DNA of 64,000 bases from Eopsaltria australis (GCA_034509425.1 JAVTVJ010000496.1:434001-498000); one strand, 5' to 3'. Positions 23,701 through 37,139 are shown, counted from the first letter of the stretch. Notes: a model not told the origin generated them from the letters alone. Numbers and translations: made by a program.

Positions 23701-24558
23701 TGTTATGATCCAGTTATTAAGGTTCTTTGGAAATACCTCTGCCCGAATTAAGGTACAAGCGAGACCATATACCAATCAATAAGTATGGGTTTTATTTGAT
23801 AATAAATATGAGAGAGAGAGAGAGAAGAAAAGAGAGAAAAGGGGGAGTAGGGAGAAAGATGGGGGGACAGAGAGGGGCAGGGACAAAGAAGTATCACCAC
23901 TCCGTGGATCCCACTGGTGTTCTGATGTCCTCTTCAGCCGGTCTCAGTGGTGGAAGTCCCCCGAAAGCACAGAATGCCATGGGTTAATATACACTCAGGC
24001 CAGGTGGAAATGTCCAGGCATGTCCCCCTGGGGGAGGGGGCAGCCTCTAGCAGCAGACTCTGCTTGCATCACGTGCAGTCCTGTGGTGCAAGGCGTCTGG
24101 GGAGCACTTTGGGGGGTCTGTGATGGATTGTGACTCCCCCTCAGCTGCCTCTCACGTGAGAGTCTCGTGGATGTGGCTTGTGGGGTTGGGGGTTCCACAG
24201 CTGGGCCAGTTTGTGTGCTGGAGGATGCGTGTGTATTGCCTCTGATCAGAGGTTACACCATCCTCCTCCCCCCTTCAGCTGGGGGGTAAGACTGTGTAAA
24301 CTTGGCTTCTGTGAGCTGTGCTCTGCCCCCACCCCAAACTCAGCCAGAAATGATTCTCAGTACAGCTGGTGGCTTCAGCCTCTGAGGATGCATTCCTCTC
24401 CCTCAGACTGCGATGATTGAACAATAGGCTTTTCCCTTTATCTAATCTCAGCAGTTTGGCTCGCAGTCCAAAGTCCCAGTCAGGTATCCTCAGGGAGGCT
24501 TCTCTGATCAAAACTTTATATCAATGTTTGAGGCATGAACTATTTTCAGTCTCTGACA
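23701..24558 (-). mobile_element. Solo LTR of an endogenous retrovirus, minus strand, 858 bp
   Basis: The element starts TGTTATGATCC at 23701 and ends TCTCTGACA at 24558, giving TGT...ACA termini. It is flanked by a perfect 5-bp target duplication, TTGGC (23696-23700 and 24559-24563). Read on the minus strand, an AATAAA polyadenylation signal (23791-23796) lies about 90 bp before the 3' end, the usual place in an LTR. A GA-rich tract (about 23809-23860) sits just inside it. The interior at 24000-24320 is GC-rich. A 5-bp duplication fits ERVL-like integration in birds. There is no internal retroviral coding next to it, so this is a solo LTR left by recombination between two LTRs. The frames at 23995-24511 are incidental. 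The family name is not assigned. Confidence 0.82.
23809..23850 (+). repeat. GA-rich tract inside the LTR
   Basis: (GA)n grading into GAAAA/GGGA purine-only sequence, all purines on the plus strand. It lies within the solo LTR, just inside its polyadenylation signal. Confidence 0.75.
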
Positions 24559-24563
24559 TTGGC

Positions 24564-25600
24564 TTAAACAGATAATTCATTACTTCCAGATTTTCCCTTT
24601 AGGCATAGTTTGGCAGGCTGCACAGTCGAATCAGAGATGGCTATTCTGTGAGATGGCAGGAGGTTTGAGATCAGGTTCTCAAAATTGCAATAACTGCTTT
24701 TATTTAATTACTTAAGTATAAGCAGTAAGTTTCTTCAATAGCAAACGTTTTCCAGTCAAAGCTACCTAAAACTTTATGACAAAACCTGAATCTTGATCTG
24801 CTTTTGCTGATTTCCAGAGATCTTAAATCATATCCACAGGCTTATAGCCAGGCTGAATGTTAAAGGAAATAAACAGTTCTGAAAACCTGTATGAGATAGA
24901 AGTTCAATGCAAGTTTGCAAGATAACTAATAATGATGCTGTATTATTCAAATTAGTATTATTACTGCAACGCTGAATAATTTAGTTGACTCATTAAGACA
25001 TTGTGAAAAATAATGAACTGCTAATGGAAGAAATGTAAATCACAGTAAAAAAAAGCCCTCTCATAGTAGCATCATAGATTTATGTAATACAATTTTACAT
25101 TTTTATTTGCATAATTAACATATAAAGTCAGCATGGATATAAGTACATCTAATCAAATATAATGCTTCTGAAATTCACAATGAGAAAAGGAATACAGATA
25201 GAAGTAACTCTGTAATGGGAATGTTTCAATGAAGTGTAATTGGGAGGAAAATTCTTCAGAATGCTTTTTGCCACCTTGTCACCTCTCACCTCCGTAAGGA
25301 TTGTCTGAGTGGCCTGCACTGGAATTTAGTCATGTACTAAATCCTGCCTAATTAGAAATTAGGTCCATTTCAAAATTCTCTGGTTTATGTAGCAATTCAG
25401 TCCATCTACTTCCCAGGACTCTCCCTAATTTTGTAATAGTTTCTTTGGTATTTAACATTAGTCATTGATACTTAAAGGAGGCTGCTTTGAGCAGAGTGAC
25501 TACCTGCCTTGTAAGTAGGGCTCTGCAGATACTGAGATTTAATTAAAAAACAATGTTGGCTGCATCTGAACTGCAGAAAGTCTAAAAAAGAATGCAGCTG
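24564..25600. other. Unique AT-rich spacer between two LTRs
   Basis: About 1 kb of AT-rich DNA with no retroviral coding. This argues against the two flanking LTRs being the ends of one provirus, as do their different sequences and opposite orientations. Confidence 0.6.
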
Positions 25601-25612
25601 TGTTAGATGGAC

Positions 25613-26515
25613 TGGTGGGTTTGATTTGCGTGGGAACAGGGGTGGCTTCTGTGAGGCTTCCAACAGAGCAAATTCCAGCCAGATCCAGGATAGCCCCACC
25701 GCTGGCCAAGGCCCATCAGCAATGGTGAGATAACAGATTCAGGGAGAGGGAAAAACTGCTGGGCAACAGCAGCCAGAAAGAGGAGTGAGAAATAATACTG
25801 TGGACATCAAAGTCAGTGGAAACAGCAGTGAGGAAGGAGGTGCTCCAGACATGGAGCAGAGAATTCTGTGCAGCCTGTGCTGAAGACCATGGTGAAGCAG
25901 GCTGTCATCCTGCAACCCACAGAGGTACACAGTGGAGCAGAGATCCACCTGCAGACCATGGAAAATGTGCCTGTGCTGGAGCAGGTTTGCTGTCAAGACT
26001 GGTGACTGTGTGGAAATCACAGCGTGGTCCTGAAGGAAAGCGCCCTGTGTGAGGGACCCATGCTGGAGATGTTTAGGGCGGACTGTGTGCCATGGGAGGG
26101 ACTCCTCACTAGAGCAGAAGAAGAGTGTGAGGAGTGTTGTGCCTGAGGAAAGAGAGGAGCAACAGAGAAGTGTGATGAATCAACCACAGCCCCCATTCTC
26201 CATCCCCCTACACCTCTTGCGAGGAAGAAGTGACAAAAATTGGGATTAAAGTTAAGGCTGGGAAGAAGGAAGGGTTAGAAGCCGTTTCAAAGATTTCATT
26301 TTATTTCTTGTTGTACTCTGTTTTGATTGGTAATAAACTAATTTCACCAATTCAAGTGCGTTTTGCCCATGATAGTATTGGGTGAGTGATCTCTGCTTGT
26401 CCTTATCTCAACCCAGAAGCCTTTCATTATGTTTTCTCTCCTGCCCAGCTGAGGAGAGCAGGAATAGAGCAGCTTGGGTGGGCAGCTTGTGTCCAGCCAG
26501 GGTCAACCCATGACA
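25613..26515 (+). mobile_element. Old LTR of an avian endogenous retrovirus, plus strand
   Basis: The segment from TGGTGGGTTTGATTTGCGTG (about 25613) to GGGTCAACCCATGACA (26515) resembles a common bird ERV LTR. Landmarks are 'caggggtggcttctgtgag', 'ccgctggccaaggcccatcag', degenerate 'gctggagcag' repeats, an AATAAA at 26332-26337, and a U5-like end with 'ttgcccatgatag', 'ttatctcaaccca' and a 'cagctgaggag' block. The termini are imperfect inverted repeats (TGGT..GGGTTTGA against TCAACCCATGACA). I could not find a clean target duplication; ATGGA/ATTGG at the flanks may be a decayed one. No internal coding adjoins it, so it is a solo LTR. Open frames at 25739-26249 are incidental. Confidence 0.75.
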
Positions 26516-29500
26516 ATTGGATCTGTCTCATTAGATGATCTGAGACACTTTCTCCATTGACTGGGAGTTCAGACAAGCTGGGTCAATACCTTCCTGGAGC
26601 AGTCATCTGTAATTCTGGTGAGACAGTGTCTCTGTTAGTTGCCAGCTGAGATGGGAAGATTGTTGTGTACTGGTAATTTATATTGATTCTTATCTTCTAT
26701 TAAGTGTTACTGTGCTTTTGTGTTGTCATGAGTTTGTACCAAAATTCATTCTATTTCCCAAGCTTTTGCATGACTCAGGTCCTCAATAACCTTCCTGTTT
26801 TAATGCTGAATGAAAAAGTAAAGAACTGTAATGAATTCTAAGAGCTTGCTTAATTAAAACAGGGCAAACTACAGGCTATTTTCTGGGATGCTGTGGCAGA
26901 CAGAAATGGTTGTGCTAGGGTGAAGACAAGAAAAATCTCTGGAGCTTGTATTTACTATAATTCACTAAATAAAACACAGACATAACACTAGCAAACCAAA
27001 CTTATCACATTTCATACCGTTTACCTTCCCACTCTGAAACAGTATTTTCCACTACTTGTTCCAACAAATAGGGTGTAAAAGGCTTTTGCATGTCTTAGGT
27101 TTTATAGCACCAGAGTATTTGCCAGCTTTGTCAGGTGTGAGTAGTGAATGTCAAGTGGATTTATCTGGGCATTCAAAATAATTCTTTCATGTGCTCTACT
27201 TTCAATTACAGCTTCAGTTGACTCATTGGCAGTGTTGTGCCATTTTTTCCATCAAAAATGAATCAGTCATGCTTAGAGGTAATGAGCCAAACTGTGTGGG
27301 CATCTCCTCACCAGCACACAGGGCAGAAACCAAAATAAGCTTCTCATAGCATCAAAAATACCATTTTATATGTTTTCTGGCTTGCTAGCCACAAGTTAAA
27401 ATAAGCAGCATATAGATCCACTACTAGAAAAAAGGATTTTGTTTATAAATATATATATTTTTAATCCGTTTGAAAGATGACTCATTGCCAAGTATAATTT
27501 TTTCCATATACTTAACAACTCTTGTTGTGTTCCAGTTGAGTTTAGTATGCTTAGTACCAGGATAGAAAGTACTTTGTTTGGAATCTACATCACAAGTCTA
27601 TCCACATACTTCTATAGCTTCCAGAATTGAAGCAGAGTTTCTTTACTAATGTGATAGCTATATTAAAACAAAAATGAAGATGCAAAGCTTTTTACTGCCT
27701 TAAGCAAGAAAAGGAAACTATGCCTTTATCTAGCTATAGTGCTTCAATAAACATTATAATAAGTAATTCTGCCTGAAGTGGGTGGACTCAATGCTGACAC
27801 TGTATACATCAAAAATTGCCCCAGTAGCAGAATCTCCACTTACTCAAAAATATGTAATTTTTAAAAAATAACTTGCCTACAGAATGGGTGAGGTCTTCTG
27901 AAAGAGCATCGTTGTCTTTCCTTGTAAGAGCACACTCAGGATACACATACATATTGATCATCTATTTTTAATGTATGAGTCATCACTAGAAAAGAGTAAA
28001 TGACAACCTAAAAGAAGATTGGATAATTTGGTCATTGTATTCATCAGTAAAATAAAAATAAACATGAGAGTTTGTGATTGATAGTTCAGTCTATTCTTAG
28101 TTTAACCCCAGATTTAGAAACATTGCTTAAAAATTGTAACACTGCCTTAAGTAAGAAGAACATGGTGAATAGAAGGAAAAATACATATTACTGTGCACAT
28201 TTATACTTGTTATTTAAGCTAAATTACTGTTGAGATCATGGAAGGCTGTTAGTAGGAAAAGTGAAAGGGCTTGATAAGCAGCAGAACCCCAGTGTTACAT
28301 TCACAGTTACTCAAGTCTGCAGACCAAAAGAGTCAATGGGAAAAAGATTCAAACTGCAAACAAAGGAAGAGGACCTAGAGATGCCTCAGTATGATTTTTA
28401 GGCTGTAGCAACTCGTGACAACTGGAAACTTTAGAATTAAATACTAACAACATAAGGACTTGAGGGAAAGACAACAGAAAGAGTACATACACATAGAGAT
28501 CTGCTACTTTTAATTCCTTTGAGTGCTGTAAATCAGAGGCTGTTTGGGGGACAGGCTGTGGGATTGAGCCACGTTAATGTTCACAAGTCATAAAAGCAAA
28601 TTTTTGCAGGGCTAAGGACTGTAGTTGGATGAATGACTAAATAGAACACGGACATTCAGTCAGACAGAATGTGAATAAATGAGAAGGCATGGCCTGGAAG
28701 AAAGAATACATCTGAAGACCTGGAACAATTTAAAATTCCATGCAGTATATCCAGAAATAGATAAGAATTTTTCTGCAATGTAAGATCCGGCACTTACTAC
28801 AAAAACAAGGACTATTTTGCAGTTTGCATTCTTCTATAATTCCTCTCTCTGCTATTAACATCTTCTGTCACCTTTGGGAATCACTGAAACCCAGATCATC
28901 AAATACAGTTTGGGACCCATACATTTTGCTTAAGTAACTGATGCTTACATTTCTTTAGAATCTCAGCATTTTAGGACACACAATTCTCTACTTACTACAA
29001 AGAATTCATGGTAGTATTTGATGTCATTCTCCAGGATCCATAACTCCAGGATCACAGATACAAATGGAAGATACAGGAGTTTCTCAGTGGAAAATCTTGG
29101 ATCAGGCAAATATGGAAAGAAGCCTTTCATAGGATGGTTCATTGCGAGGACACTTCATAACAGAAGGGTTGACAACCACTCGGTACCTCTCAAATATACT
29201 GAATAAGCTTAAGGACTCTTGGAGAAAAGTAGTAGGACACTATGTGCATTAAATTGTATGAGGGAAGTGTGAGCATAGAGGACACTGCACTTTGAAAGCT
29301 CTAGGAAGGAAGAACTTGGGTGTAATCTCTGAGCCAGTAGCTCTGACGTTCTCGGAGAAATGGACACCCTGGAGACAGCAAATACTAGAAGCTGCTACAG
29401 GCCCTGTACGGGATCTGTGGATGAAGATATGGATGTAATCCTCCTGTCAACCTTGCATATTTTTCCCACACTTTATCCTCTCTTTTGTTTCTGAGGATGA

Positions 29501-30675
29501 GCTCACTGACTCAGACATTAATCTGAGGTCTTGGATCTCCTTGGCTTCCAGACCTGCTGGTACAGGCCAGCTGGCTCAGTGTGTGTGCAATGAGCCCATC
29601 ATGTTCTAAATCTACCTGCATGAAAACATCCCCTTAAATTGAAACCTGTGCTGTTCATTTCCTCTAAGCTCTTTCTTTAATACTTTGTGTTAATTTCACA
29701 GGGGGTCAAGGCATGTCATATGTAGAAATTTGGTTTCTTCACAAAAAATATCCAGGTGATCCTCCAGAAGCCATTGATGACACTTAGGTAGCAGTGTTAA
29801 AAATTTTACAGCTCCTGCTCATATCCATTTTCCAGGGGTGTTGTGTTTCCTGCTGGTACTTAGATTAGTCACTAGTTTTAAATGAAACTGGCATTTCTAA
29901 AAGAATTGACTGTGAAGAACAGTATTTTACCACTGCAAGGTAGTGATACATACAAACTAGTCTTTGAAAGTACATGAAGCTACAGAAGAGTGCTCATAAA
30001 TAGTTTTGAATATCTGTAAGGAGCTAATTTCTTTCAAAGACCAGAGTGCTTCTTACTAATTCGGGGTTTTATTTCCGGTGAGAGGAATTTTTATGAATTT
30101 CACTACTAGACAAAGGAACCTAACATGATATTTAAAAGTCCATAAAGCTCTGTGAGCCTCATTCAGTCTCCATAAAGCCAGATAATTTCCACTGACTTCA
30201 GAAGATAAAGGCCCAAACTCCTGGTAAATGTGACAACAACATCTGTCACCATGTGCACGTGCATGCAATATTGTCTTGTTTAGGTTTTTCATTATTTCTT
30301 ATCAGGTTATCATCCTGTATAAATTTGTGTGTGTTAAAACATAGCTTCTTTGCAGTGGTTCTAGATGCCTAATAACTCTCAATGTCTGCAGATGGGGAGA
30401 AGTTTGTCACACAGAGCATATTTTAGATTTTAAGCAGAATGAATGAATGCTTCAGACTAGCTTTAACCTGAAGTCCTGTCTCTATTTTGACCAATAGAGG
30501 TCAAAAGGTATTTATACCCTATGGTCTTGAATTAAAATAAAGAAGGTGTTCTAGCTTAACCTATCAAAGAGGTAACATGTATCTTACTAATATACATCTG
30601 TTGTGAAGTTGTTTAAATATTATGTAGTAATTAGGAGCAGACTGTTATCAGCTTAGTTTTTGTTCTTCGAAGGAA
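26516..30675. other. Unique AT-rich non-coding region
   Basis: Over 4 kb without a credible gene. The only listed frame is 62 codons (29018-29206) and matches nothing I know. No primer-binding site follows the LTR at its left edge. No interspersed repeat recognised. Confidence 0.55.
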
Positions 30676-31118
30676 AACATGCTGGAGCATGTTGAGAGAA
30701 GGGCAACAAACTGGTGAGGGATCCGGAGCACAAGTCCTGTGAGGTGTGGCTGAGGGAACTGGGGAAAAGGAGGCTCAGGGGAGACCTTGTCACTCTGCAC
30801 AACTACCTGAAAGGAGGCTGTAGCCAGGTATCCGTCTCTTCACCCAGGCAGCCAGCGACAGGACAAGAGGAGATGGCCTCAAGCTGCCCGGGGGAGGCTC
30901 AGGTTGGATATTAAGAAAAATTACTGGAAGAGTGGTTAAACATTGGAACAAGGTCCCCAGTGGTGGAATCGCCATCCCTGAAAATGTTCAAAAAGGGAGT
31001 AGATGTGGCTCTTTGTGGTAGGGTTTAATGCCCATGGTGGAATTCAGTCAAAGGTTGGACTTGATGATCATGGAGGTCTTTTCCAACCTTGATGATTCTG
31101 TGACTATATTCTATGATA
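30676..31118 (+). mobile_element. CR1: CR1 LINE 3' end, about 440 bp
   Basis: Starts near CATGCTGGAGCATGTTGAGAG and contains the CR1 landmarks 'gggcaacaaactggtgaggg', 'ggctcaggggagacctt', 'tggatattaagaaaaatt' and 'ggttggacttgatgatc'. It finishes in the tail 'gatgattctgtgactatattctatgat'. It is on the plus strand and 5'-truncated, carrying the last part of the second ORF and the 3' UTR. The 66-codon plus frame inside it is broken and not functional. Confidence 0.92.
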
Positions 31119-33689
31119 AGTATATTTGATTAGTCTCACATTTTTCTCTGTAATAAATATGATAAGAATGCATGAAAAAAGAAATCAATGTATGTTTTTG
31201 TAAGCCGTCACTGAAAACAGTGAAGGAATCCATTGTTTTCCATTGTAAGTTCCCATATTTGTTGAGAAAAGGATTTTTTGCATGTATTGTACTGCTCTTG
31301 GCATAATTAGAAGAAAGAAATGTTAAAAATACTGTATTAGTATGTTTAATTGTATAAATGAAAAAATTATTATGACTGTAACCTAATCATAGTGTCAGAT
31401 ATGTTTATGCACTTTGTGGCATGAAAAATCATTAATTCAAATCATTCAGATTTATTGAGGACAAAAATCAAGGAATGAAAAAGGCACTTTTTCCTGGCTT
31501 TCTTTTAAAGATACATTTTCAAGATGAAGTTTAAAATTGCACAGATGATTTGATCTGTGGCTGCCTGAAAGTACTGTTTTAGCTGACTTTCTTGTTTTAG
31601 CCTCTCTTTTTCTAATTTGAAATCATTTTTTTCCTTGCTTTCCCTTTTACAGAGAGAACTGGTGTAGCACAACCAAAGACCTCATATCATGCTGAACCAG
31701 CAATCCTACTGTGCAAATTTTGTAATTGTAAATTACCTGAAACATACCTGAGAAACCAAATGTATTTGACTCTCAGCATTTGATTTTTCTCTCCACAGGA
31801 GATCTTATCTTATGTTATGTCTACATTGCAACTAGAGACATGATTGCAGCAGCTATAACAGTACTTAAACTTGCTTGCATCCAGCTAGCTGAAGCAATCA
31901 TTGCACAAAAGCCATACCTGTACTTAAATTTCTGAAAGTATGTTCTCATAGGCCCACAAGGAAACCTGAGTTGATAGCTTTTGATTGCTTGCCCTGCTAA
32001 ATTTAATCTATATTAGATATATCTTTTTAGGCTGTGCTCATGCGTCTCATGTGAAGGGTTAGCATGATCCTAGACAGATAGATAGACAGATCCTAAGAAT
32101 ACTAACCTGAGGGTGATTTTAAAAATGCTTATTTTTGGCCTGAGTGTTTCATGTTTATTGCAATCAGAATGGATGTAGAATGGGTAGGAAAGAATTTTTT
32201 TCAATTTTTGAAAAAAGAGGCTCACACTTTAAAAAAACTGTGGTCTGTATCACTGCTATTATAATAATCATACTGTAGGAAGAGATGCTTCAGCAAAGGC
32301 ATTTTTTTCAAACCAGAAAAAGGGTGTTGAGGGAGTCGTCTTGAAAGATTATTTGAGGAGGTGATGACTTTTAATTTCCAGTCAGGTGTTTGCATTACTT
32401 TGATGTATAACTGGCAAGAAGAATGATATATAGTTGTGGTTGTGTATATGGTTATATATGTGGTTATTTTCTCTGCTGAAGACACTTAGTAAGGTGTTGC
32501 ATAATATAAGAGTTATTTTCATATATTGCATCAATGGTACGTTAATATATTATGATGTATGTTCTTAAAGGAGTGGCTTTTAAGACATGCATTTTCTTCA
32601 TCAGAAATAATTTAATTGTTGCTGTCAGGACCTAACCCAAATTCTTTTATTGTTTTTACTATTAATAATGTGATTTTTTTTTATTTTCCAAAATTTAATA
32701 GTATTTAAACAGTTAAACTTAATAGTAAGCGGGGAGATTGGAATTGAAAGGTATAATTTTTTAAAACCATGCTGTTTTCCAAAACGAACACCTAAGTTCC
32801 CATCACCTTTAGCATTTCTTTCTAAGAATAGTATATTTGAAAGCACTGGATTTTTCATCTCAGTGATTAATCTAGTAGGGAAAAATCTTCAAAATAATTA
32901 TCAGCTTTCTCCCAGTGACAGTAAGGTTTTTCCCTTAATTATTTTAAAATATATCTATGAATTAATTTTTTTACATTTAAATAATGTTCTTTTATAATAG
33001 ACATTTGAGACTCTTTCTACTGCTGGTACCTCCACTTGTCTTCTCTAAAAGAATTCTTTGGAGTCTTACTTCTGTTATTTAAACTACAATTAGCTATCAC
33101 AGTAACACATCAATCTGCAATTCAATTCCATCAGTATAATCTAGAGAAAATTATCAATAACTATATAGATAAATATTAGTCAGTTCTTAGTTCTCCTGCT
33201 ATGAATCACTTTATTTTTGTGTAAAATAAAATCTCTATAGGCAGGTGAATTTTTGTATTTCCACTTCTTAAAGTATTGTAAGAAGTGACATCATAATTTC
33301 ACTACATAGTCACAGTTCTAGAAGTATCAATTTATTTAAAAGATTCTCACTTATATTGGTTGCCATGTTAATTTTAGATACAAGAATTAATATGGTTATA
33401 AAATCTTGGTTAATAGGGTCATTGTTTAATATGGTTACTATAAAATATTGGATAAAAGTATTTGAGAAATAGTTATTAGTCTAGGAAAAGTACAATGCTT
33501 TTGAGAGAAGCATTGAGAAGTGATAACTTAGGAGAAAAAACTGAATTTCTCTTGGCCAGAACTTCTGAGGAAAAATTCTCAACCACATCCTAAAGTGAGC
33601 CTTTTCCTAATTGTTACCATCAGTTCAGTTTATGTGGGTACTGAGTGATTTGCTGTAACGTGCAGGAATTTCTGTAGTCACATGCCCAT
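31119..33689. other. Unique AT-rich non-coding DNA
   Basis: No gene seen. Contains a short GATA-type repeat near 32070-32090 and a partly duplicated 'ttaatatggttataaaat' segment around 33390-33450. Open frames at 32222-32858 are antisense, low-complexity and unrecognised. Confidence 0.55.
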
Positions 33690-34045
33690 CCCTGCTTAGG
33701 CACTAGTTGAACTCCTGTCCTGCCTCCTGGAGAGGTGCCACAGAGCACTCAACCACCTGCCCACAACAGTGTTAAACAGCCCCCAGCTCCCCAGGGAACC
33801 TGACTTTCTGGCCATCTTCTTTCCAAATGTCTTTCCAGCTGACACATGACCTCCCTTCCCTCCTGAGATATCACCATCATTGGAGAAGGACCCAGAACAT
33901 CAAATCACCATCAGCAGATTAGTGCCCTCTGCAAATCTGTTATTGCTCAGCCATTTCATCCCATGACAGGCTGGCCTGGAGGGTGTGCAGCACCACACAG
34001 TCACTGCTGTCAGCGCATTTAGAGAGCGTGTCTCAAGCCACAGAG
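33690..34045. other. Isolated GC-richer patch, unidentified
   Basis: A block of about 350 bases with CC/CAC-rich composition and few CpG in otherwise AT-rich DNA. The composition looks like a decayed retroelement. I do not recognise the family and see no coding frame. Confidence 0.4.
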
Positions 34046-37000
34046 ACCTCATGTAGATTAGGAAACAGATTTTACCAGGTTACTTGGTCTTCTTGGTAGA
34101 CAAAAGAAAAATGTGTCAGACAAGAAGACGTATTTTGCGACAGCCAAGTAGGATCCAAACTCTACTCTGCACTCAAATGCTTCATATTTGTAGGTATGAA
34201 ATGCAGAGATGCTCACAAGACCTCTAGTGAAAAGACAAAGACATACTGATTTGAAAATTTTTCTTCCCATGTATGTCGAGAATCAGGACTTGGATGCTTC
34301 TATGCAAAGGAATCAGAGGAATTTTGAAAAATTAGAATTTTTAAAAGACAAAAGCTTTTTAAAAGCTAGAAATTTTTTTTAAGATTTTCATCAGCAACCT
34401 TAGTAAGACAATACCCAGTCATATGAGTGAATGTACCTAACACACTCTGACATGGAAGCAATGTTAAAATTGATTTATAAATTGTAGGAATTGATTCAGA
34501 GGATCCTCCTTGGGGAAATGAATGCTCAGGCCTGTCCTAGAATAAAAAAAAATAGCTGTCTTCCTGCTTCCCCTTCTTGATATTACTAATGGTGAGGTTG
34601 TGAAATTAAGCCTGTTTTACCCCCTTCCTGAAAAAAAAGCTTATTAAATGATCCAAATTCTTTTGCGTCTTTTATTTTTTTGAGTGTACAAATTCTCATA
34701 TGTATTCAAAATCAGTGCACTTAACAATAAACCTTTGCTCTGATAGTCACTTTATTATTTGCTGTTGAAATCCACCAAATAATTGTACTATCTCTTGAGA
34801 TTACTGGCATTCTCTGTGTATTCCAGGTCATAAAATCACTCAGCATTTTGTTGCCCATGCCATTTGACAGAGGGTCACAGAGAGTATTTGATTCTGTTTC
34901 CAATTAACTCAACCTAAAACTGTCAACAGTGTCTTTAGTTATCAATGCAAGTTGACTCATTATTTTGGAATGGAAGATATTAGTTAGAAGTAAAAAAAAA
35001 TTTTTAAAATATATCACACAATAATATTTCTAGGCATTTGATTTTATTTTAGCTCATGTTTCTTCTGCTTAATTTAAAGAAAATATCCATTCATCTTGCA
35101 GATGATGTGCTGGAAACAAATAACGTAATTTCCTTTTCTGTTTACCCATGGAATCAATGCTCCCATATTGCAATCGTTCAGCAAAAGATTCGTTCCGAGA
35201 TTTCTTGAATTGGCTGAAATGTTTTCATTTAAAACACATCATAAGGCATCAATGAGCAATAATAACTCACAGCTCTTTTAATTTTTAAGGTAGTTTAAAC
35301 ATTGATTAATTAATTGCACAACTTCATTGATGCTCATAGCAGATGTTCACATATTCTGTAGCATGGAACACTGCCTTCAATGCAATTCCAACTAAGTACA
35401 CAGCATTTTCTCTCATGCAATATTGCAAAAGAGCATAAAAAGTGCTACAAGCTGCTCCGAGGACAAGACTGGATAATATCAAAACATACTGCAAGATCTG
35501 TTAAGGCAGGGCACCTCTTTTTTGTATAGCCTTGTATAATCTTATATATTGAAATACAGAAGGCATGTTAGGGCATTGATGTATGGCTGAGATCTCTGTG
35601 TACTGTATGCCTTATGTGCTACAAAAATAACAGAAGGCTTGGAAGGGCACCATGAAGGCAGCATGAATAATTTCATAAATATGTTGTGAATCATTATCTA
35701 ACAGTTAGAAATTTCTGCAAAAATGGTTTAAATTACATCGCTGGCATTCCTAACACACAGACAAATAATCTGTGTTAAACCTAGGTGATTTTTGAGCAAT
35801 AATAATAACATAATAAGGGTTTTTATAACCAGAAATATATCCAGTCAGCTTTGTTTCCCCTCCTGATAACCTGCATCCCTTTGAGCTGAACCAATGGAGG
35901 TCAGTTTTGAAATGAGAGTAAAGTGATACTCAAACTCAGGCTCTTGGATATATAGCAAAAGCCTTCAGCCCCCTATAACTGCACATTTTTACAGAAGGGT
36001 GTGTGCCTTGTTGCAATATGCTTGGACAAACTGGGATGAAATTATTTTATTTTAAAAAGGTGCAGTTTTCTGACTGCTAAATTAATTTTGGAAGCTGTTT
36101 TCATTATTCTGATATCAGTGAGCATTTGTTGAGAGACTGAAGTTCCTATATCTGCTGTTCTTTTCTGAGGAATTCCCCACTGAAATCTTTGCCCATCATT
36201 GGCATTTTATCATTCCCCAATTTCTGCCTTTTTTAAACTTCACTTCTTTCCTGTGTGTCCCATTGAGAGTGGAAAGATGTGAAATTTTATAGTGCAATTG
36301 TATTTTACTTGGATTTTGATTGCATGGTCTTGAAAATATGAGAAATAAGAACCCAGGGCAGAACCCAGAATGTATAGGTGAGTGAAGACACTGCACCCAA
36401 ATTGTTTTTTTCATAGATTCATGTATGCTTGACTATTGTGAGACACCTCCTCCACTTTCACCCAGTATTTTCTGATACCATTGGCCAGTTTTGACAAAAT
36501 TTGTCACTTCAGAATATTTAAATATTATTTAAATCTTTATGAAAATAGATAGATGTCTAGAGGAAAGAAACCCTATTATGTTCCTATGGACAAACATGCT
36601 CATCTCTTCTTAGTATAAACTACAGAATCCAATAAAATATTTGTTTTGAAATAAGGACATATGAATATTACAGTCTTTTCCAGAAGGCATTAATAAAACT
36701 AAAGTTTCACTGAAGGTTATCTTTTCTTTAATTTTTTGTGAAATCTGTTTTGGTCATTATCTGAGCAGAGCTAACAGCTGATTTCCTCATGAATTGCCAA
36801 GTGATTCAGGTGAATCTGGTAATTGAAGTGTCTATGAAATGAGGTTGTTCAAATCACTTGCTTCCACACATCTTGTCTAAATCCAGTTACTTTCAATTCT
36901 GCAAAGCATGACTTTTTCATTTTTTTCATCTTTGGACTTTTCTAAGCTAAAAATTGCACTGATATAATTTGAACTGTCTTTACTGTCTATAAAGTTGAAA

Positions 37001-37096
37001 TAATTATGAATAAGATAGCCTATTTAGAATATTATTTTATTTTTTAAAAGGGAAAAAAAAATCAGAAGAATTCTGTAAATCCTAAATGGATTTTAT
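34046..37096. other. Unique AT-rich non-coding DNA
   Basis: No coding signal and no recognised repeat. The part at about 35040-35520 is free of simple repeats and contains homeodomain-like TAATTA/ATTGATTAATTAATTG cores. It has the look of conserved non-coding DNA, but conservation cannot be judged from one sequence. Confidence 0.5.
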
Positions 37097-37139
37097 GCAT
37101 CCCTTCCAATTCAACATATTCCATGATTCTGTGGTTCCC
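37097..37139 (+). mobile_element. CR1: CR1 3'-terminal scrap
   Basis: 'cccttccaattcaacatatt' followed by 'ccatgattctgtggttccc' matches the last 40 bases or so of a CR1 element, ending in the tail repeat, on the plus strand. It is too short for subfamily assignment. Confidence 0.7.

Noticed and set aside
23701..26515. One provirus with paired LTRs
   Set aside because: The two LTRs differ in sequence and orientation, and no gag, pol or env remains between them.
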